A stretch of 64,000 bases of DNA from CADEER01 sp965216585. GTDB lineage: Bacteria > Desulfobacterota > Binatia > HRBIN30 > CADEER01. Below the pieces are notes generated by a model that saw only the letters and a list, made by a program, of their open reading frames with translations, was not told the DNA's origin and did no database searches. Positions 17,247-26,252 of the stretch are shown here, piece after piece; the stretch's first letter is position 1; each line of letters opens with the position of its first letter. The stretch spans positions 682,001 through 746,000 of the forward strand of contig CBDCGC010000003.1 of assembly GCA_965216585.1 (NCBI GenBank). The letters are read 5' to 3'. The position numbers and the translations under genes are program-made.

Positions 17247-18791
17247 TCAGCGGTCGGCGCGAAAGCCCGCCCATTCGACACCGGCGAGATCGGCGACGTC
17301 TTTCTTCCAGGCTGTGAGATCGGACTTTTCGAAGTCGCGCAGATGAGCGTGGCCGCAGGCGCGCGCCATCACTTGCATGAGCTCGGTGGTTGCCGAGAGA
17401 AAGTTCGCCAGTCGTCGTGCCGCATGGTCGACGTCGAGCTTCTTGCGCAACTCCGGCTTTTGCGTGGCGATGCCGGCCGGGCAGAGATTGGTATGACACA
17501 TGCGCGCGCCGACGCAGCCGATCGCCTGCATCGCGGAATTCGCGATCGCCACGCCGTCGGCGCCGAGCGCCAGTGCTTTGATGAAGTCGGCGTGGGTGCG
17601 CAGCCCACCGGTGCAAACGAGGGTGACGCGACCGCTGGCACCGGCTTGGTCGAGGTGATGGCGGGCGCGTGCCAGAGCCGGAATCGTCGGCACCGAAATG
17701 TTGTCGCGAAAGAGCAGCGGCGCCGCTCCGGTACCGCCACCGCGCCCATCGAGGATGATGTAATCGGCACCCGCGGCGAGGGCAAAGTCGATGTCCTTCT
17801 CGATGTGCTGCGCACTCAGCTTGAAGCCGATCGGGATGCCGCCGCTGATCGAGCGCACGCGGTCGGCAAAGGCCTGAAAGTCTCCAACCGTCACCAGATC
17901 GGCAAAGGTCGGCGGCGAAATCGCCGGCTGTCCGGCCGGAATGCCACGCACCTCGGCAATGCGATCGGTGTTCTTGTTGCCCGGTAGATGCCCCCCCGTG
18001 CCGGTCTTGGCACCCTGGCCACCCTTGAAGTGAAAGGCTTGTACGCGGGTGAGCAGCGCTTCGTCGTAGCCGAACTTCGCCGAGGCCAGCTCGTACAAAT
18101 AGCGCCGGTTGGCCTGCTGTTCTTCGGGCAACATACCGCCCTCGCCGGAACAAATTCCGGTGCCGGCGAGCTCCGCCCCTTTGGCCATGGCGGTCTTGGC
18201 TTCTTCGCTCAGGGCGCCAAAGCTCATGTCGCTGACGAAGATGGGGATCGCTAGCTCGAGCGGTTTCTTTGCCTGCGGGCCAATGACCAAGTCGGTGCCG
18301 ACGGCGACGTCCTCCATCAGCGGCTTGCGGTGCATCTGGGCGACGAGAATCTGCAGGTCGTCCCAGCTCGGCAAGAGTGCGCGCGGCACGCCCATCGCCG
18401 CCATCGGGCCGTGGTGGCCCAGCTTCGACAGTCCCTCCTCCGCCAACTGGTGGATGAAGGCAACGTGCGGCTCTTCGGCGGTCGGCTTGGCCTTGGGCAT
18501 GGCGTCGGCGTCGGCGCGCTCGAGCAAGAGCTCCTTACCAACCAAATCGTCCGCCACCTGCTTGTGCGTGCCATCACAGTAGGGAGCACGAGCGCTCTGC
18601 TTGCATCGACAGAGGTAGGCCTTGTCGGTCGCATCCGCGGTGAAAGCCAGCGGCGCCAAACCACTCCCCTCGTGGGAGCCATCGCAGAACGGCTGCTTGG
18701 CCGACCTGCCGCAAACACAGAAGTGATATTCCTCACCCGCCGCCAAGTCGACGGCGATCGGTCGGTTGTCGGAAACAATCGGCTTTGCCAT
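17247..18791 (-). CDS. Glutamate synthase-type FMN oxidoreductase with two N-terminal CDGSH iron-sulfur domains
   Basis: A 514-residue fusion. Residues 1-80 hold two CDGSH-type 2Fe-2S motifs with the C-x-C-x(8)-C-x3-H spacing: C25, C27, C36, H40 and C61, C63, C72, H76. The rest is the GltB central/FMN (alpha-beta barrel) domain: IFVSDMSFGALSEEAK, the SGEGGMLPEEQ loop, KGGQGAKTGTGGHLPG, LDGRGGGTGAAP, and the 3Fe-4S loop GCVGARMCHTNLCPAG near residues 424-440. The glutaminase domain and the C-terminal beta-helix of full GltB are missing, as in GltB2/archaeal-type proteins. The start follows AGGAGGT, the best ribosome site in the window. It may make glutamate with an ammonia-delivering partner, or act on another substrate. 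Confidence 0.9.
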   Translation of the reverse strand: MAKPIVSDNRPIAVDLAAGEEYHFCVCGRSAKQPFCDGSHEGSGLAPLAFTADATDKAYLCRCKQSARAPYCDGTHKQVADDLVGKELLLERADADAMPKAKPTAEEPHVAFIHQLAEEGLSKLGHHGPMAAMGVPRALLPSWDDLQILVAQMHRKPLMEDVAVGTDLVIGPQAKKPLELAIPIFVSDMSFGALSEEAKTAMAKGAELAGTGICSGEGGMLPEEQQANRRYLYELASAKFGYDEALLTRVQAFHFKGGQGAKTGTGGHLPGNKNTDRIAEVRGIPAGQPAISPPTFADLVTVGDFQAFADRVRSISGGIPIGFKLSAQHIEKDIDFALAAGADYIILDGRGGGTGAAPLLFRDNISVPTIPALARARHHLDQAGASGRVTLVCTGGLRTHADFIKALALGADGVAIANSAMQAIGCVGARMCHTNLCPAGIATQKPELRKKLDVDHAARRLANFLSATTELMQVMARACGHAHLRDFEKSDLTAWKKDVADLAGVEWAGFRADR

Positions 18792-18953
18792 AGATACCTC
18801 CTGATCGCGGCCAGATCCCGCGCACGATGGCTACCGGAAACCCAGGACAGGCGAAAGAAAAATGCGGCATTTCCTCACGCCCCCCATCGAGGCCGTCTCA
18901 TCTCTCGACCTGAGATCCATGCCGTTTCACCGTTGTCGCACTCGCGCTGTCTG

Positions 18954-20663
18954 ATGGCCAACGCAGAGACGCCACGGTTCAGCTCTGACTCCGGGCAATT
19001 TCGACAAGCGGCCGAGAAACAAACCAATGCTCGTCGCCGTCGCTGCGGTCCATTCCCGAAGACAGTCTCCACTGCGACGCTACTGCTTCTCACCGCGGCC
19101 TGCGCGGGCGGGCCAGGAAATCTACAGGGGTCAACCTCCTCACCAACTCCGACTGCTACCACGACCCCGCCCACACCGGTCGCGACGATCCAAGTCAACG
19201 ACCTGCCAGACGGACGGATTTTTCAGCGCAACGCCGAGCAGACGGCGACGATTCCAGTCACCGGCACCTACTCGGGGGCACCCGCGGCCATCGAGGCTCG
19301 CGTCGTCACCTGGCACGACGGCGCCCAGGTAGTGCCATGGCAACCCATCCAGGCTGAGATCTCAAGCGGGACTTTCCAGGGAGCCCTCGCAGCGGTTCCC
19401 CAGGGTGGATGGTACCAAATCGAAGCCCGCGCAACCGAAACGGCGGTGACGACATCGAGCACGGCACGCTTCGCCGTAGGTGCCCTCGTCGCCTGCGCCG
19501 GTCAGAGTCACATCAGCTTGTGGTTCGATCCAAACATCTTTCCAGGCATCGAGGACGACGACTTCCAGATTCCGGATCCTGTCGACGAAGTTCGAGTGTA
19601 CCGGCACGACGGCTTCGCAGATTCGCCGCCCGGCCAAGAATGGCACGAGGTCTCGGGGATCGGGGCCACCGTTTTCGCCAACGCACTGCAACGGGGACTC
19701 GGAATCCCCATCGGCCTTCTCGCCTACGGCGCAGGCGGCTCTGCACTTTGGCAGAGCAACTCGATCGACGGGCCGGCGTCCTTTCCGCAGCCTTTCGGCT
19801 GGTGGCTCGCCGACGACAGTGGCCGGCATCCGAGTGCAAATCACTACGCCGCCCTGGCGCGAGGTATCGCCCGCAACGGCGCCATCGAGGCACTGGTATG
19901 GGTGCAAGGACACACCGAAGCGCTCGCCGGGGAATCAAGGCGCCGACACGCGCAAGGGTTGCGTGAGCTCTTCGCCCGTGTACGCGAGGACAGTGGCCGC
20001 CCGGATCTTCCCATCATCCTCAGTCTGCTACCGCGCGTCAGCAACGATCCGGCCGGAGAAACACGCGCCGTCGACGGAGAGAACGCACAGAAGATCCGCG
20101 ATGCCGAAATGCTCATCGCGGAGGAAGACCCAAACACGCATATCGGAGCAACGACGATGGACCTGCCGCTCGGCATCGACAGAGTGCACCACTCCATGGC
20201 CGGACAAGCAGAGCACGCAAGCCGCATCGCTGAAGCCGTCGCCCTGATCGCCATTGGTGAAGGGGACGGCGAGCTCTTTCGCGGTCCCCGTCTCACCAGC
20301 TTCGACGTCGTCGACGACACGACGATCGACGTCCATATCGCACACCGCGGCGGCAGCGACATCACGCCGACCACCGCGATGCAAGGGTTTTCCGTCATCG
20401 GCGAGGGCGTCATTCTCGATGCGAGCCGACATGACTCGAACACCATCCGCCTGACCCTGGATCCCAGTGAATCGATCACGATCGACGGCGTCGCCTACCT
20501 GCAAGGCGGCAATCCCGGCGGCCTCGACGTCGGGCGCTTCGCGCACGACTACGTCCACGACGACTCGCATCTGTCACTGCCCCTGGAAGCCGGGCTCCTA
20601 CGGCGAAAGCCGGGCTCCGAAACGAGCGCCGAGTTTCCACCGAGCGGAGTCTCGCCGCCATGA
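18954..20663 (+). CDS. SASA-type carbohydrate esterase lipoprotein (sialate O-acetylesterase-like)
   Basis: The frame from ATG 18954 encodes 569 residues. After a basic leader, TATLLLLTAACAGG looks like a lipoprotein signal, followed by a short Thr/Pro linker. The C-terminal region carries SGNH/SASA features: nucleophile block CAGQSH (S185), the W-x-Q-G block WVQGHTEA (316-323), and the D-x-x-H block in GIDRVHHSM (D409, H412). Such enzymes remove O-acetyl groups from sugars. ATG 18954 has no ribosome site and leaves about 33 residues before the signal, so the true start is uncertain. The stop overlaps the MBOAT gene by 4 bp, linking a deacetylase to an O-acetyltransferase. Confidence 0.82.
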   Translation: MANAETPRFSSDSGQFRQAAEKQTNARRRRCGPFPKTVSTATLLLLTAACAGGPGNLQGSTSSPTPTATTTPPTPVATIQVNDLPDGRIFQRNAEQTATIPVTGTYSGAPAAIEARVVTWHDGAQVVPWQPIQAEISSGTFQGALAAVPQGGWYQIEARATETAVTTSSTARFAVGALVACAGQSHISLWFDPNIFPGIEDDDFQIPDPVDEVRVYRHDGFADSPPGQEWHEVSGIGATVFANALQRGLGIPIGLLAYGAGGSALWQSNSIDGPASFPQPFGWWLADDSGRHPSANHYAALARGIARNGAIEALVWVQGHTEALAGESRRRHAQGLRELFARVREDSGRPDLPIILSLLPRVSNDPAGETRAVDGENAQKIRDAEMLIAEEDPNTHIGATTMDLPLGIDRVHHSMAGQAEHASRIAEAVALIAIGEGDGELFRGPRLTSFDVVDDTTIDVHIAHRGGSDITPTTAMQGFSVIGEGVILDASRHDSNTIRLTLDPSESITIDGVAYLQGGNPGGLDVGRFAHDYVHDDSHLSLPLEAGLLRRKPGSETSAEFPPSGVSPP

Positions 20664-22057
20664 ATTTCGCCACCATCGAGTTTCTCGTATTCTTCACCGC
20701 CACCGCCGCTGTCTACTACGGCGTTCCAAGCTCGAGTTGGAATATCCGCAAGCTCGTGCTGCTGGCAGCGAGCTTCGCGTTCTACGCGTCGTGGAGCGCC
20801 CCATTTACACTACTCTTGCTCTACTCGATTCTCCTCGACTACAACGTCGGCCGACTCCTGCCCGGCGCATCCAAGCGCAACCGCCCGCTGCTACTCGCCC
20901 TTTCCCTGCTGGGAAATCTGGGAGTGCTGACGTTCTTCAAGTACGGCGGCTTCATCTACGACAGCTCGTTGGCGGTCAGCTTGTTCGCGCAGTCGCCGGC
21001 ACTGAGCTCCTTTTTCGCCGATCTGATACTGCCGCTGGGCATTTCCTTCTACACCTTTCAGAGCATGAGCTATGCGATCGACGTCTACCGGGGCGACCGC
21101 GAACCGGCCCGAGACTTCGTCGAATTTGCCCTCTATGTTTCGTTCTTTCCCCAACTGATCGCCGGCCCGATCATGCGCGCCGGCGAGCTCTTGCCGCAAT
21201 TGCAGAGCGCTCCGACCTTCCGCACCCAGCACTTCCAAACCGGTTTCGCGCGCTTTGGTATCGGTCTGACAAAAAAAGTCGTCTGCGCTGATCTTCTCGC
21301 GCTTTTCGCCGATCCGGTGTTTGCAGCACCATCCGAGCATTCGCCAATTTCAGTCGCCCTGGCACTCTATGCCTACGCGTTTCAGATCTATTTCGATTTT
21401 TCTGGTTACACCGACATGGCTATTGGACTGGCGCGAATGCTCGGCTTCGATCTGGTCGAGAACTTCAACTTTCCCTATCTGGCGAGCACGATCACAGATT
21501 TTTGGCGGCGCTGGCACATGACGCTGTCGCGCTGGCTGCGCGACTACCTGTATGTTCCACTCGGCGGATCGCGGTCGACAAAACGGCAGACCTACCGCAA
21601 TCTGATGATCACGATGTTGCTTGGTGGACTCTGGCATGGCGCCGGCTGGAATTTTGTGCTCTGGGGCGGGCTGCACGGCTTCCTACTGGCAGTCGAACGG
21701 GCGTTGGGATGGCGTGAGCCTCCGCCAGCCACTTCCGCCCGCGCGGTTCGCATTTTTGTGACATTTCATCTCGTCCTGATTGGGTGGTTTTTCTTTCGTA
21801 TTCAAAGTAGCTCGATCGCCTACGACTACTTGAAGGCCCTGCAAGGACCGTGGCTCCAACCAACCGCTGACGAATCCGGCATGATCGTGCTGGTGTTTCT
21901 CGCCTACGGGCTGCACTACGCGGACAGCGCCCTCGGACTGAGGCAGCGTTTCGAGCACTCCTCACCTCTCGTGCAGGGACTGGCCGTAGGAGCTGCGATC
22001 ATCCTCATGTTGAACTTGCGGGGCCTACATCAAGCCTTCATCTACTTCCAGTTCTGA
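20660..22057 (+). CDS. MBOAT family O-acyltransferase (AlgI-like)
   Basis: A 465-residue polytopic membrane protein of the membrane-bound O-acyltransferase superfamily. Features are LPLGISFYTFQSMSYAIDVYRG, FPQLIAGPIMRAGELLPQ, FDFSGYTDMAIGLARMLGF, NFNFPYLASTITDFWRRWH, and the catalytic His in GGLWHGAGWNFVLWGGLHG (H326). AlgI-type proteins pass acetyl groups across the inner membrane to a periplasmic partner that modifies a polysaccharide. ATGA overlap with the upstream esterase gene and a 9-bp gap to the SGNH-like gene downstream make a three-gene operon. Confidence 0.95.
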   Translation: MNFATIEFLVFFTATAAVYYGVPSSSWNIRKLVLLAASFAFYASWSAPFTLLLLYSILLDYNVGRLLPGASKRNRPLLLALSLLGNLGVLTFFKYGGFIYDSSLAVSLFAQSPALSSFFADLILPLGISFYTFQSMSYAIDVYRGDREPARDFVEFALYVSFFPQLIAGPIMRAGELLPQLQSAPTFRTQHFQTGFARFGIGLTKKVVCADLLALFADPVFAAPSEHSPISVALALYAYAFQIYFDFSGYTDMAIGLARMLGFDLVENFNFPYLASTITDFWRRWHMTLSRWLRDYLYVPLGGSRSTKRQTYRNLMITMLLGGLWHGAGWNFVLWGGLHGFLLAVERALGWREPPPATSARAVRIFVTFHLVLIGWFFFRIQSSSIAYDYLKALQGPWLQPTADESGMIVLVFLAYGLHYADSALGLRQRFEHSSPLVQGLAVGAAIILMLNLRGLHQAFIYFQF

Positions 22058-22066
22058 GGTGCACCC

Positions 22067-23134
22067 GTGTCGCGCAACGATCTGACGAGACTCCTCCGCA
22101 ACATCGCAGCGCCGATGTGTGCCGGGCTCGTCGTCGCCGCATACTGCATCGCCGTTCAATGGAACCCTCCCCGCCGCGAAGTCATCACTCACCACCGCTC
22201 GCGTGTTCGCGATCTCTTTCGGCGCCGAGACGCGCCGCAAGTGATCTACTTTGGATCTTCGGCAGCCCTGGAAAACACCCGGAGCGCCACCGATCATCGC
22301 AACCTTGCCCAACTCTTGGCGCAACATCTGAACCTGGACGAAGCACGGGTGCTCCAAGTCGCGTTCAGGGGTCTGCATCCACGCGTTTTCGAGGCCGTAT
22401 TCGAGTCGATCACGACCCAGCGGTATCAGCCGCGCCTGCTCGTCGTACCGATCGAAATGAGAGCATTCGCCGTCACCTGGTGGCGTAACCCCCGCTTACA
22501 GCACGACCGATTGATCGCGGCTCTGGGCCGCTCGAAGATCTCGCCAACCGACCGGGTGCTCAAGGCACTCCGCCTCGAACCGTACCGTCGAGTAGCAGAG
22601 GCGGTGACGTTTGCGCCACACCGCATCAGGCCCCTGGTCGGCCCCCCGGTGCCGATCTACGGGAAAGCTCCCATGGAATTTGCCGACTACATCCAGATGC
22701 TGGTCGACTTGTCCATCGAAGAGGGCTCGGACGAATGGCAAAACAAACTCGAAACGCAGTTCCGAGCCCACTACCTGGGCGACATCCACGCGACCCACCC
22801 ATTCCTGGCGGCGCTCGAACGCTTGGGGAAGAGGGCCCGAGAGGCAGGCGTGGCGGTTGTCTACTACATCGCCCCCGTGAACGTCGAAGACCTCGAACGA
22901 TATACCGGAAGTGACGCAACTCGGTTGAAGCAAAACATCCACCTGGTCAAACAGACACTGCAGCGCGCCGGCGAGCTTCACGTCATCGATCTTTCCACCT
23001 CTCTCGGCAGCGATCGTTTCACCGACAAACGCTGGACCTGTGAACACCTCGATATCCGTGGGCGATCACAGACGGCACGACACGTGGCGGACTACGTCCG
23101 CGCTCACCACCTTCTCTCTCCGGACCTTCACTGA
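22067..23134 (+). CDS. SGNH-like protein (AlgJ/AlgX or DltD type), partner of the MBOAT protein
   Basis: A 355-residue protein with one N-terminal membrane anchor (PMCAGLVVAAYCIAV) and a periplasmic domain. VIYFGSSAALENT (S64/S65) matches the G-S-S nucleophile turn of DltD/AlgX-like SGNH proteins, and WTCEHLDIRGRSQTARHVADY near the end (H327, D329) fits the last catalytic block, although it is not the usual D-x-x-H order. It probably accepts acetyl from the MBOAT protein and transfers it to a glycan. Starts with GTG 9 bp after the MBOAT stop. The role is inferred mainly from context. Confidence 0.8.
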   Translation: MSRNDLTRLLRNIAAPMCAGLVVAAYCIAVQWNPPRREVITHHRSRVRDLFRRRDAPQVIYFGSSAALENTRSATDHRNLAQLLAQHLNLDEARVLQVAFRGLHPRVFEAVFESITTQRYQPRLLVVPIEMRAFAVTWWRNPRLQHDRLIAALGRSKISPTDRVLKALRLEPYRRVAEAVTFAPHRIRPLVGPPVPIYGKAPMEFADYIQMLVDLSIEEGSDEWQNKLETQFRAHYLGDIHATHPFLAALERLGKRAREAGVAVVYYIAPVNVEDLERYTGSDATRLKQNIHLVKQTLQRAGELHVIDLSTSLGSDRFTDKRWTCEHLDIRGRSQTARHVADYVRAHHLLSPDLH

Positions 23135-23153
23135 AGAGAGCATTTCTGCGCGC

Positions 23154-24233
23154 TCAGCGCCGCAGAACTTTCCCGCGAAAGTCCCGGATGACCGGGATTG
23201 GGTCCAACCATCTCGACGCGTCGCAGCGGCTCGGGTCGATCTTGCTCGGCGCGCCGGCGAACCCTTTGGGAATCTGGCTGACCAACTCCGGCGGATCCTC
23301 ACTGTCGTCGAAGAAATGGTACTCGAAGCCGGGCACGAACAGATCCTCGTCGGCGTGCACGTCGATCGTCCGAACACCGTAGGTCGACAGCTCAGTGGTC
23401 AGCGCCTGCGGCGGTATGATCCACACGTGTCGCGGCGATGCCATGAACTGGTACTGGATCAGGCGGTTGCGCGAGAGAATGCGATAGCGGCGAACGACGC
23501 CGCCGTAGAGCTTGGAGCGCGAGCGGCCGCGGTCGAGGATGCCGCGCCGAAAATCGGGCTCGAAGCCGGCGGCGAATCGCAGCGACTTCGGATCGCTGCG
23601 CTTGGAAAAATAGGCGACCCGCTTGTTGCCGTGAATCAGGTTGCGCGGGTTGGCCTGCGCGCGCCGCCGAGGCTCGGTGAAATCACGGTAGGCGGCCACT
23701 CGGTTGGCCGGTCCACGCCGCAACACGAGCACCGGGCCGTTGACGTCGTAGGGAATTCGCTTGGCGCTGCGACTCGCCGATTCAAACGCACCCTGCACCT
23801 CGAGCGGCAGGTCGGTCGTCGCCTCGGCCGAATAGATGCCATACTCGTTTCCCTCCCAGACACTTTGCACGTCGCCCTTGCCGATCCAGTCGTCGGTTCG
23901 ATGCGAAGCGCACCGCCACTGCAGTGACACGTCCTTGTAGAACAACCGAGCATAGGCGACGCCGCCCTGCAGGACATAGCCGACGAAGAAACGCAGGTCT
24001 TCGTTCTGCCGCAGTCCTGAGAGGTAGAACACCGTCGAAAACAACTCGACCTTGAACTTCGGCTGGTAGCCCAGCGAGAAGAGGCGGTTCGGCCGTTTCG
24101 CCGCCAATCCGTCGGCGCGCAGCGGCACACCGCGTTCGAGATGGCGCCGCAACTCGCCGGCAACGGCGCGTGGCGACGACGGCGAGAGCGCCGCGCTAGG
24201 CTGCACGGCGGTCGGAATCACGGAAGGTGTCAA
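23154..24233 (-). CDS. Hypothetical protein, family not recognised
   Basis: A 359-residue Arg- and Tyr-rich soluble protein. The first 45 residues are low-complexity and may not all be translated; the frame opens with TTG and in-frame GTG codons follow. The body alternates short aromatic strands (FKVELFSTVFYLSG, RFFVGYVLQGGVAYARLFY, SLQWRCASHRTDDWIG) and basic stretches, giving the look of a beta-rich binding or phenol-acid type fold, and ends with a conserved-looking FVPGFEYHFFDDSEDPP segment. No signal peptide or catalytic motif is clear. It begins 15 bp after the EF-hand protein gene on the same strand and is convergent with the O-acetylation cluster. Confidence 0.7.
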   Translation of the reverse strand: MTPSVIPTAVQPSAALSPSSPRAVAGELRRHLERGVPLRADGLAAKRPNRLFSLGYQPKFKVELFSTVFYLSGLRQNEDLRFFVGYVLQGGVAYARLFYKDVSLQWRCASHRTDDWIGKGDVQSVWEGNEYGIYSAEATTDLPLEVQGAFESASRSAKRIPYDVNGPVLVLRRGPANRVAAYRDFTEPRRRAQANPRNLIHGNKRVAYFSKRSDPKSLRFAAGFEPDFRRGILDRGRSRSKLYGGVVRRYRILSRNRLIQYQFMASPRHVWIIPPQALTTELSTYGVRTIDVHADEDLFVPGFEYHFFDDSEDPPELVSQIPKGFAGAPSKIDPSRCDASRWLDPIPVIRDFRGKVLRR

Positions 24234-24248
24234 GACGCGACCGGCAGA

Positions 24249-26042
24249 TCACGGGGAGCTTGGAGGAATGAAGCACTCCTCGATCGCCGGATCGGTGCAC
24301 GTCGCGAAAGATCGATCGACGATCGCATCCGCACTGAGGTCGATTTCGACACCCCCGGTCGACGTGTATTCCACGTTGTGGTTCTGGCCATCGACGAACA
24401 ACGCAAAGCGGCCGGCCTTGGCACAGGCACTGCCGGCGTCGACGGTCGCATCGTCCAACGTGCTGATCGAGATCGCCGCACCCTCATCGCAGGAATGAGA
24501 GAGGACGGAGGTCGCATTGAACCGGCTGGCGACGCCCTGCTCGAGCGCCAGCGCCATCGACAGCGGCGCGTGGGACACCGTGAAGACGTCGCCCGTCTCG
24601 TTCACCGTCTCCACCGACCCCGTGTAAGACAGGATCGCCAGCGGTCCCGGCGTCAAACAGGTACCCATGTTCTCGATCGTCATCGCGCCGTCCAGCGCGT
24701 CGACCTCGCTACCGTACTGCGTCTGGCAATCGGTGAAATCGACCGTGATCTGCGCACCGTTGAGCGTCTCCATACACGAAACCACGCGCATACCGGCGAC
24801 CGGGCAGGGGTCGCCAAGACCCGGAAGACCCGGAAGCCCCGACAGCGCCGCCGATGCCACGCCGTCGAGCTCGAATGCCAGATCGGCGAAGCGCACCAAT
24901 TTGTTGAGCACGCCGGAGACGAGAATCTCGGCCTGAATGGCCTGAGCGTCCGGAGTCGCCGTTGCGGTCGCCGTCGCCGTCGGCCCGGTCGACGTCGCCG
25001 TCGCCGTCGGGCTCGCACTCGGCCCGGCAGTAGCCGTATCGGCGGGCGTCGCACTCGCGCTCGCCGTCGGCGTCGCTGCGCCGGGCGTGTTCGTCGCACC
25101 CTGCGTTCCCGTCGCTGTCGCCGTCGCACCGGCCGTCGCCGTCTCGGTCGGCGCAGCCGTCGCTTCACTCGCCGTTGCCGTCGCCGTTGCGGTCGCAGCA
25201 CCAGGTGTGTCCGTTGCACCCTGCGTTCCCGTCGCCGTCGCACCGGCCGTCGCCGTCTCGGTCGGTGCAGCCGTCGCCTCACTCGCCGTCGCGCTCGCCG
25301 TCGCCGTCGCTGCACCAGGCGTGTCCGTCGCACCCTGCGTTCCCGTCGCTGTCGCCGTCGCAGCGGCCGTCGCCGTCTCGGTCGGTACCGCCGTCGCCTC
25401 GCTCGCCGTGGCGCTCGCCGTAGCTGTCGCTGCACCAGGCGTGTCCGTCGCAGCCTGCGTTCCCGTCGCGGTCGCTGTCGCAGCGGCCGTCGCCGTCTCG
25501 GTCGGCGCCGCCGTCGCTTCGCTCGCCGTAGCACTCGCCGTCGGCGTCGCTGCACCAGGCGTATCCGTCGCGCCCTGGGTTCCCGTCGCCGTCGCCGTCG
25601 TACCGGCCGTCGCCGTTTCCGTAGGTTGGGCTGCCGTCGCACTCGCGGTCGCCGTCAGTGTCGCCTCGGCGCTGCCGGTCGGCGTCGCGGTCGGCTCCTG
25701 CGTCGGCGTCAGGGTCGGCGCCTCGGTAGCGGTCGCACTCGGCTCCTGGGTCGGTGTTTCCGTGCTGGCTTCCGCCGTCGCGGTTGCCGTCGGCGCCGGC
25801 GGACACCCGTCGAGAGCGTTGCGCACGGCGCTGATCAAGACGCCGATGGACACGGGTCCGGGTCCGAAAGCCGGGCAATCGGAGAGATCGGCCTCGCCGA
25901 GGGCAATCCGCACGCCGCGAATCAGCTCACCGACGACGACTCGACCGTCACCATCGCAATCTCCCAAACAGCCTTGGGCCCGGGCAGACGGTGCACTGAC
26001 GATCAACGAGACGACGGCCACCAACAGGATTCTTGCGCTCAT
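24249..26042 (-). CDS. Secreted protein with EF-hand/dockerin-like module, 40-residue Thr/Ala repeats and a Cys-containing C-terminal domain
   Basis: A 597-residue exported protein. Residues 1-22 are a signal peptide. Residues 25-80 hold a canonical calcium loop (D28-C-D30-G-D32-G-R...E39, in GDCDGDGRVVVGEL) and a degenerate second half, like a dockerin. Residues 85-380 are a Thr/Ala/Pro/Glu linker with five near-identical 40-residue repeats built around GTQGATDTPGAAT. Residues 385-597 form a globular domain with at least nine cysteines (for example DPCPVAGMRVVSC, CAKAGRFALFVDGQNHN). The start at 26042 gives a proper signal; an upstream TTG would extend it needlessly. It probably works at the cell surface. 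The domain's function is unknown. Confidence 0.85.
   Translation of the reverse strand: MSARILLVAVVSLIVSAPSARAQGCLGDCDGDGRVVVGELIRGVRIALGEADLSDCPAFGPGPVSIGVLISAVRNALDGCPPAPTATATAEASTETPTQEPSATATEAPTLTPTQEPTATPTGSAEATLTATASATAAQPTETATAGTTATATGTQGATDTPGAATPTASATASEATAAPTETATAAATATATGTQAATDTPGAATATASATASEATAVPTETATAAATATATGTQGATDTPGAATATASATASEATAAPTETATAGATATGTQGATDTPGAATATATATASEATAAPTETATAGATATATGTQGATNTPGAATPTASASATPADTATAGPSASPTATATSTGPTATATATATPDAQAIQAEILVSGVLNKLVRFADLAFELDGVASAALSGLPGLPGLGDPCPVAGMRVVSCMETLNGAQITVDFTDCQTQYGSEVDALDGAMTIENMGTCLTPGPLAILSYTGSVETVNETGDVFTVSHAPLSMALALEQGVASRFNATSVLSHSCDEGAAISISTLDDATVDAGSACAKAGRFALFVDGQNHNVEYTSTGGVEIDLSADAIVDRSFATCTDPAIEECFIPPSSP
25081..25620 (-). 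repeat. In-gene tandem repeats, five units of 114-120 bp
   Basis: Unit boundaries marked by a CCAGGCGTGTCCGT-like string fall at 25081, 25201, 25315, 25435 and 25555, so the spacing is 120, 114, 120 and 120 bp. Each unit encodes about 40 residues (GTQ-x-ATDTPGAAT, then TASATASEATA, then APTETATA). The units are highly similar, implying recent duplication or homogenisation. The 114-bp unit lacks two codons but keeps the frame. Confidence 0.92.
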
Positions 26043-26252
26043 TCGGCGAGCATAGCCAAATGGGGGCCGAATCGACAAGCGGACAAACCCTCAAAATCGG
26101 CGGCGGGGCGGGCGAAGGGACCTAAGAGACGGGAAGGGACCCAAGGGACGAGGGACGAAGGGGACCTGTGTTGCAGGGATTGGCTTGGGACTGCAGATCA
26201 CCATTTGCAATGACGGGCTCCGCGTGGGAAGCAGCTGCCGAAGGGAGGGGGT

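Noticed and set aside
24141..26213. 690-codon Arg-rich plus-strand frame
   Set aside because: It is the complement of the Thr/Ala repeat gene; the Arg tracts are the repeats read backwards.
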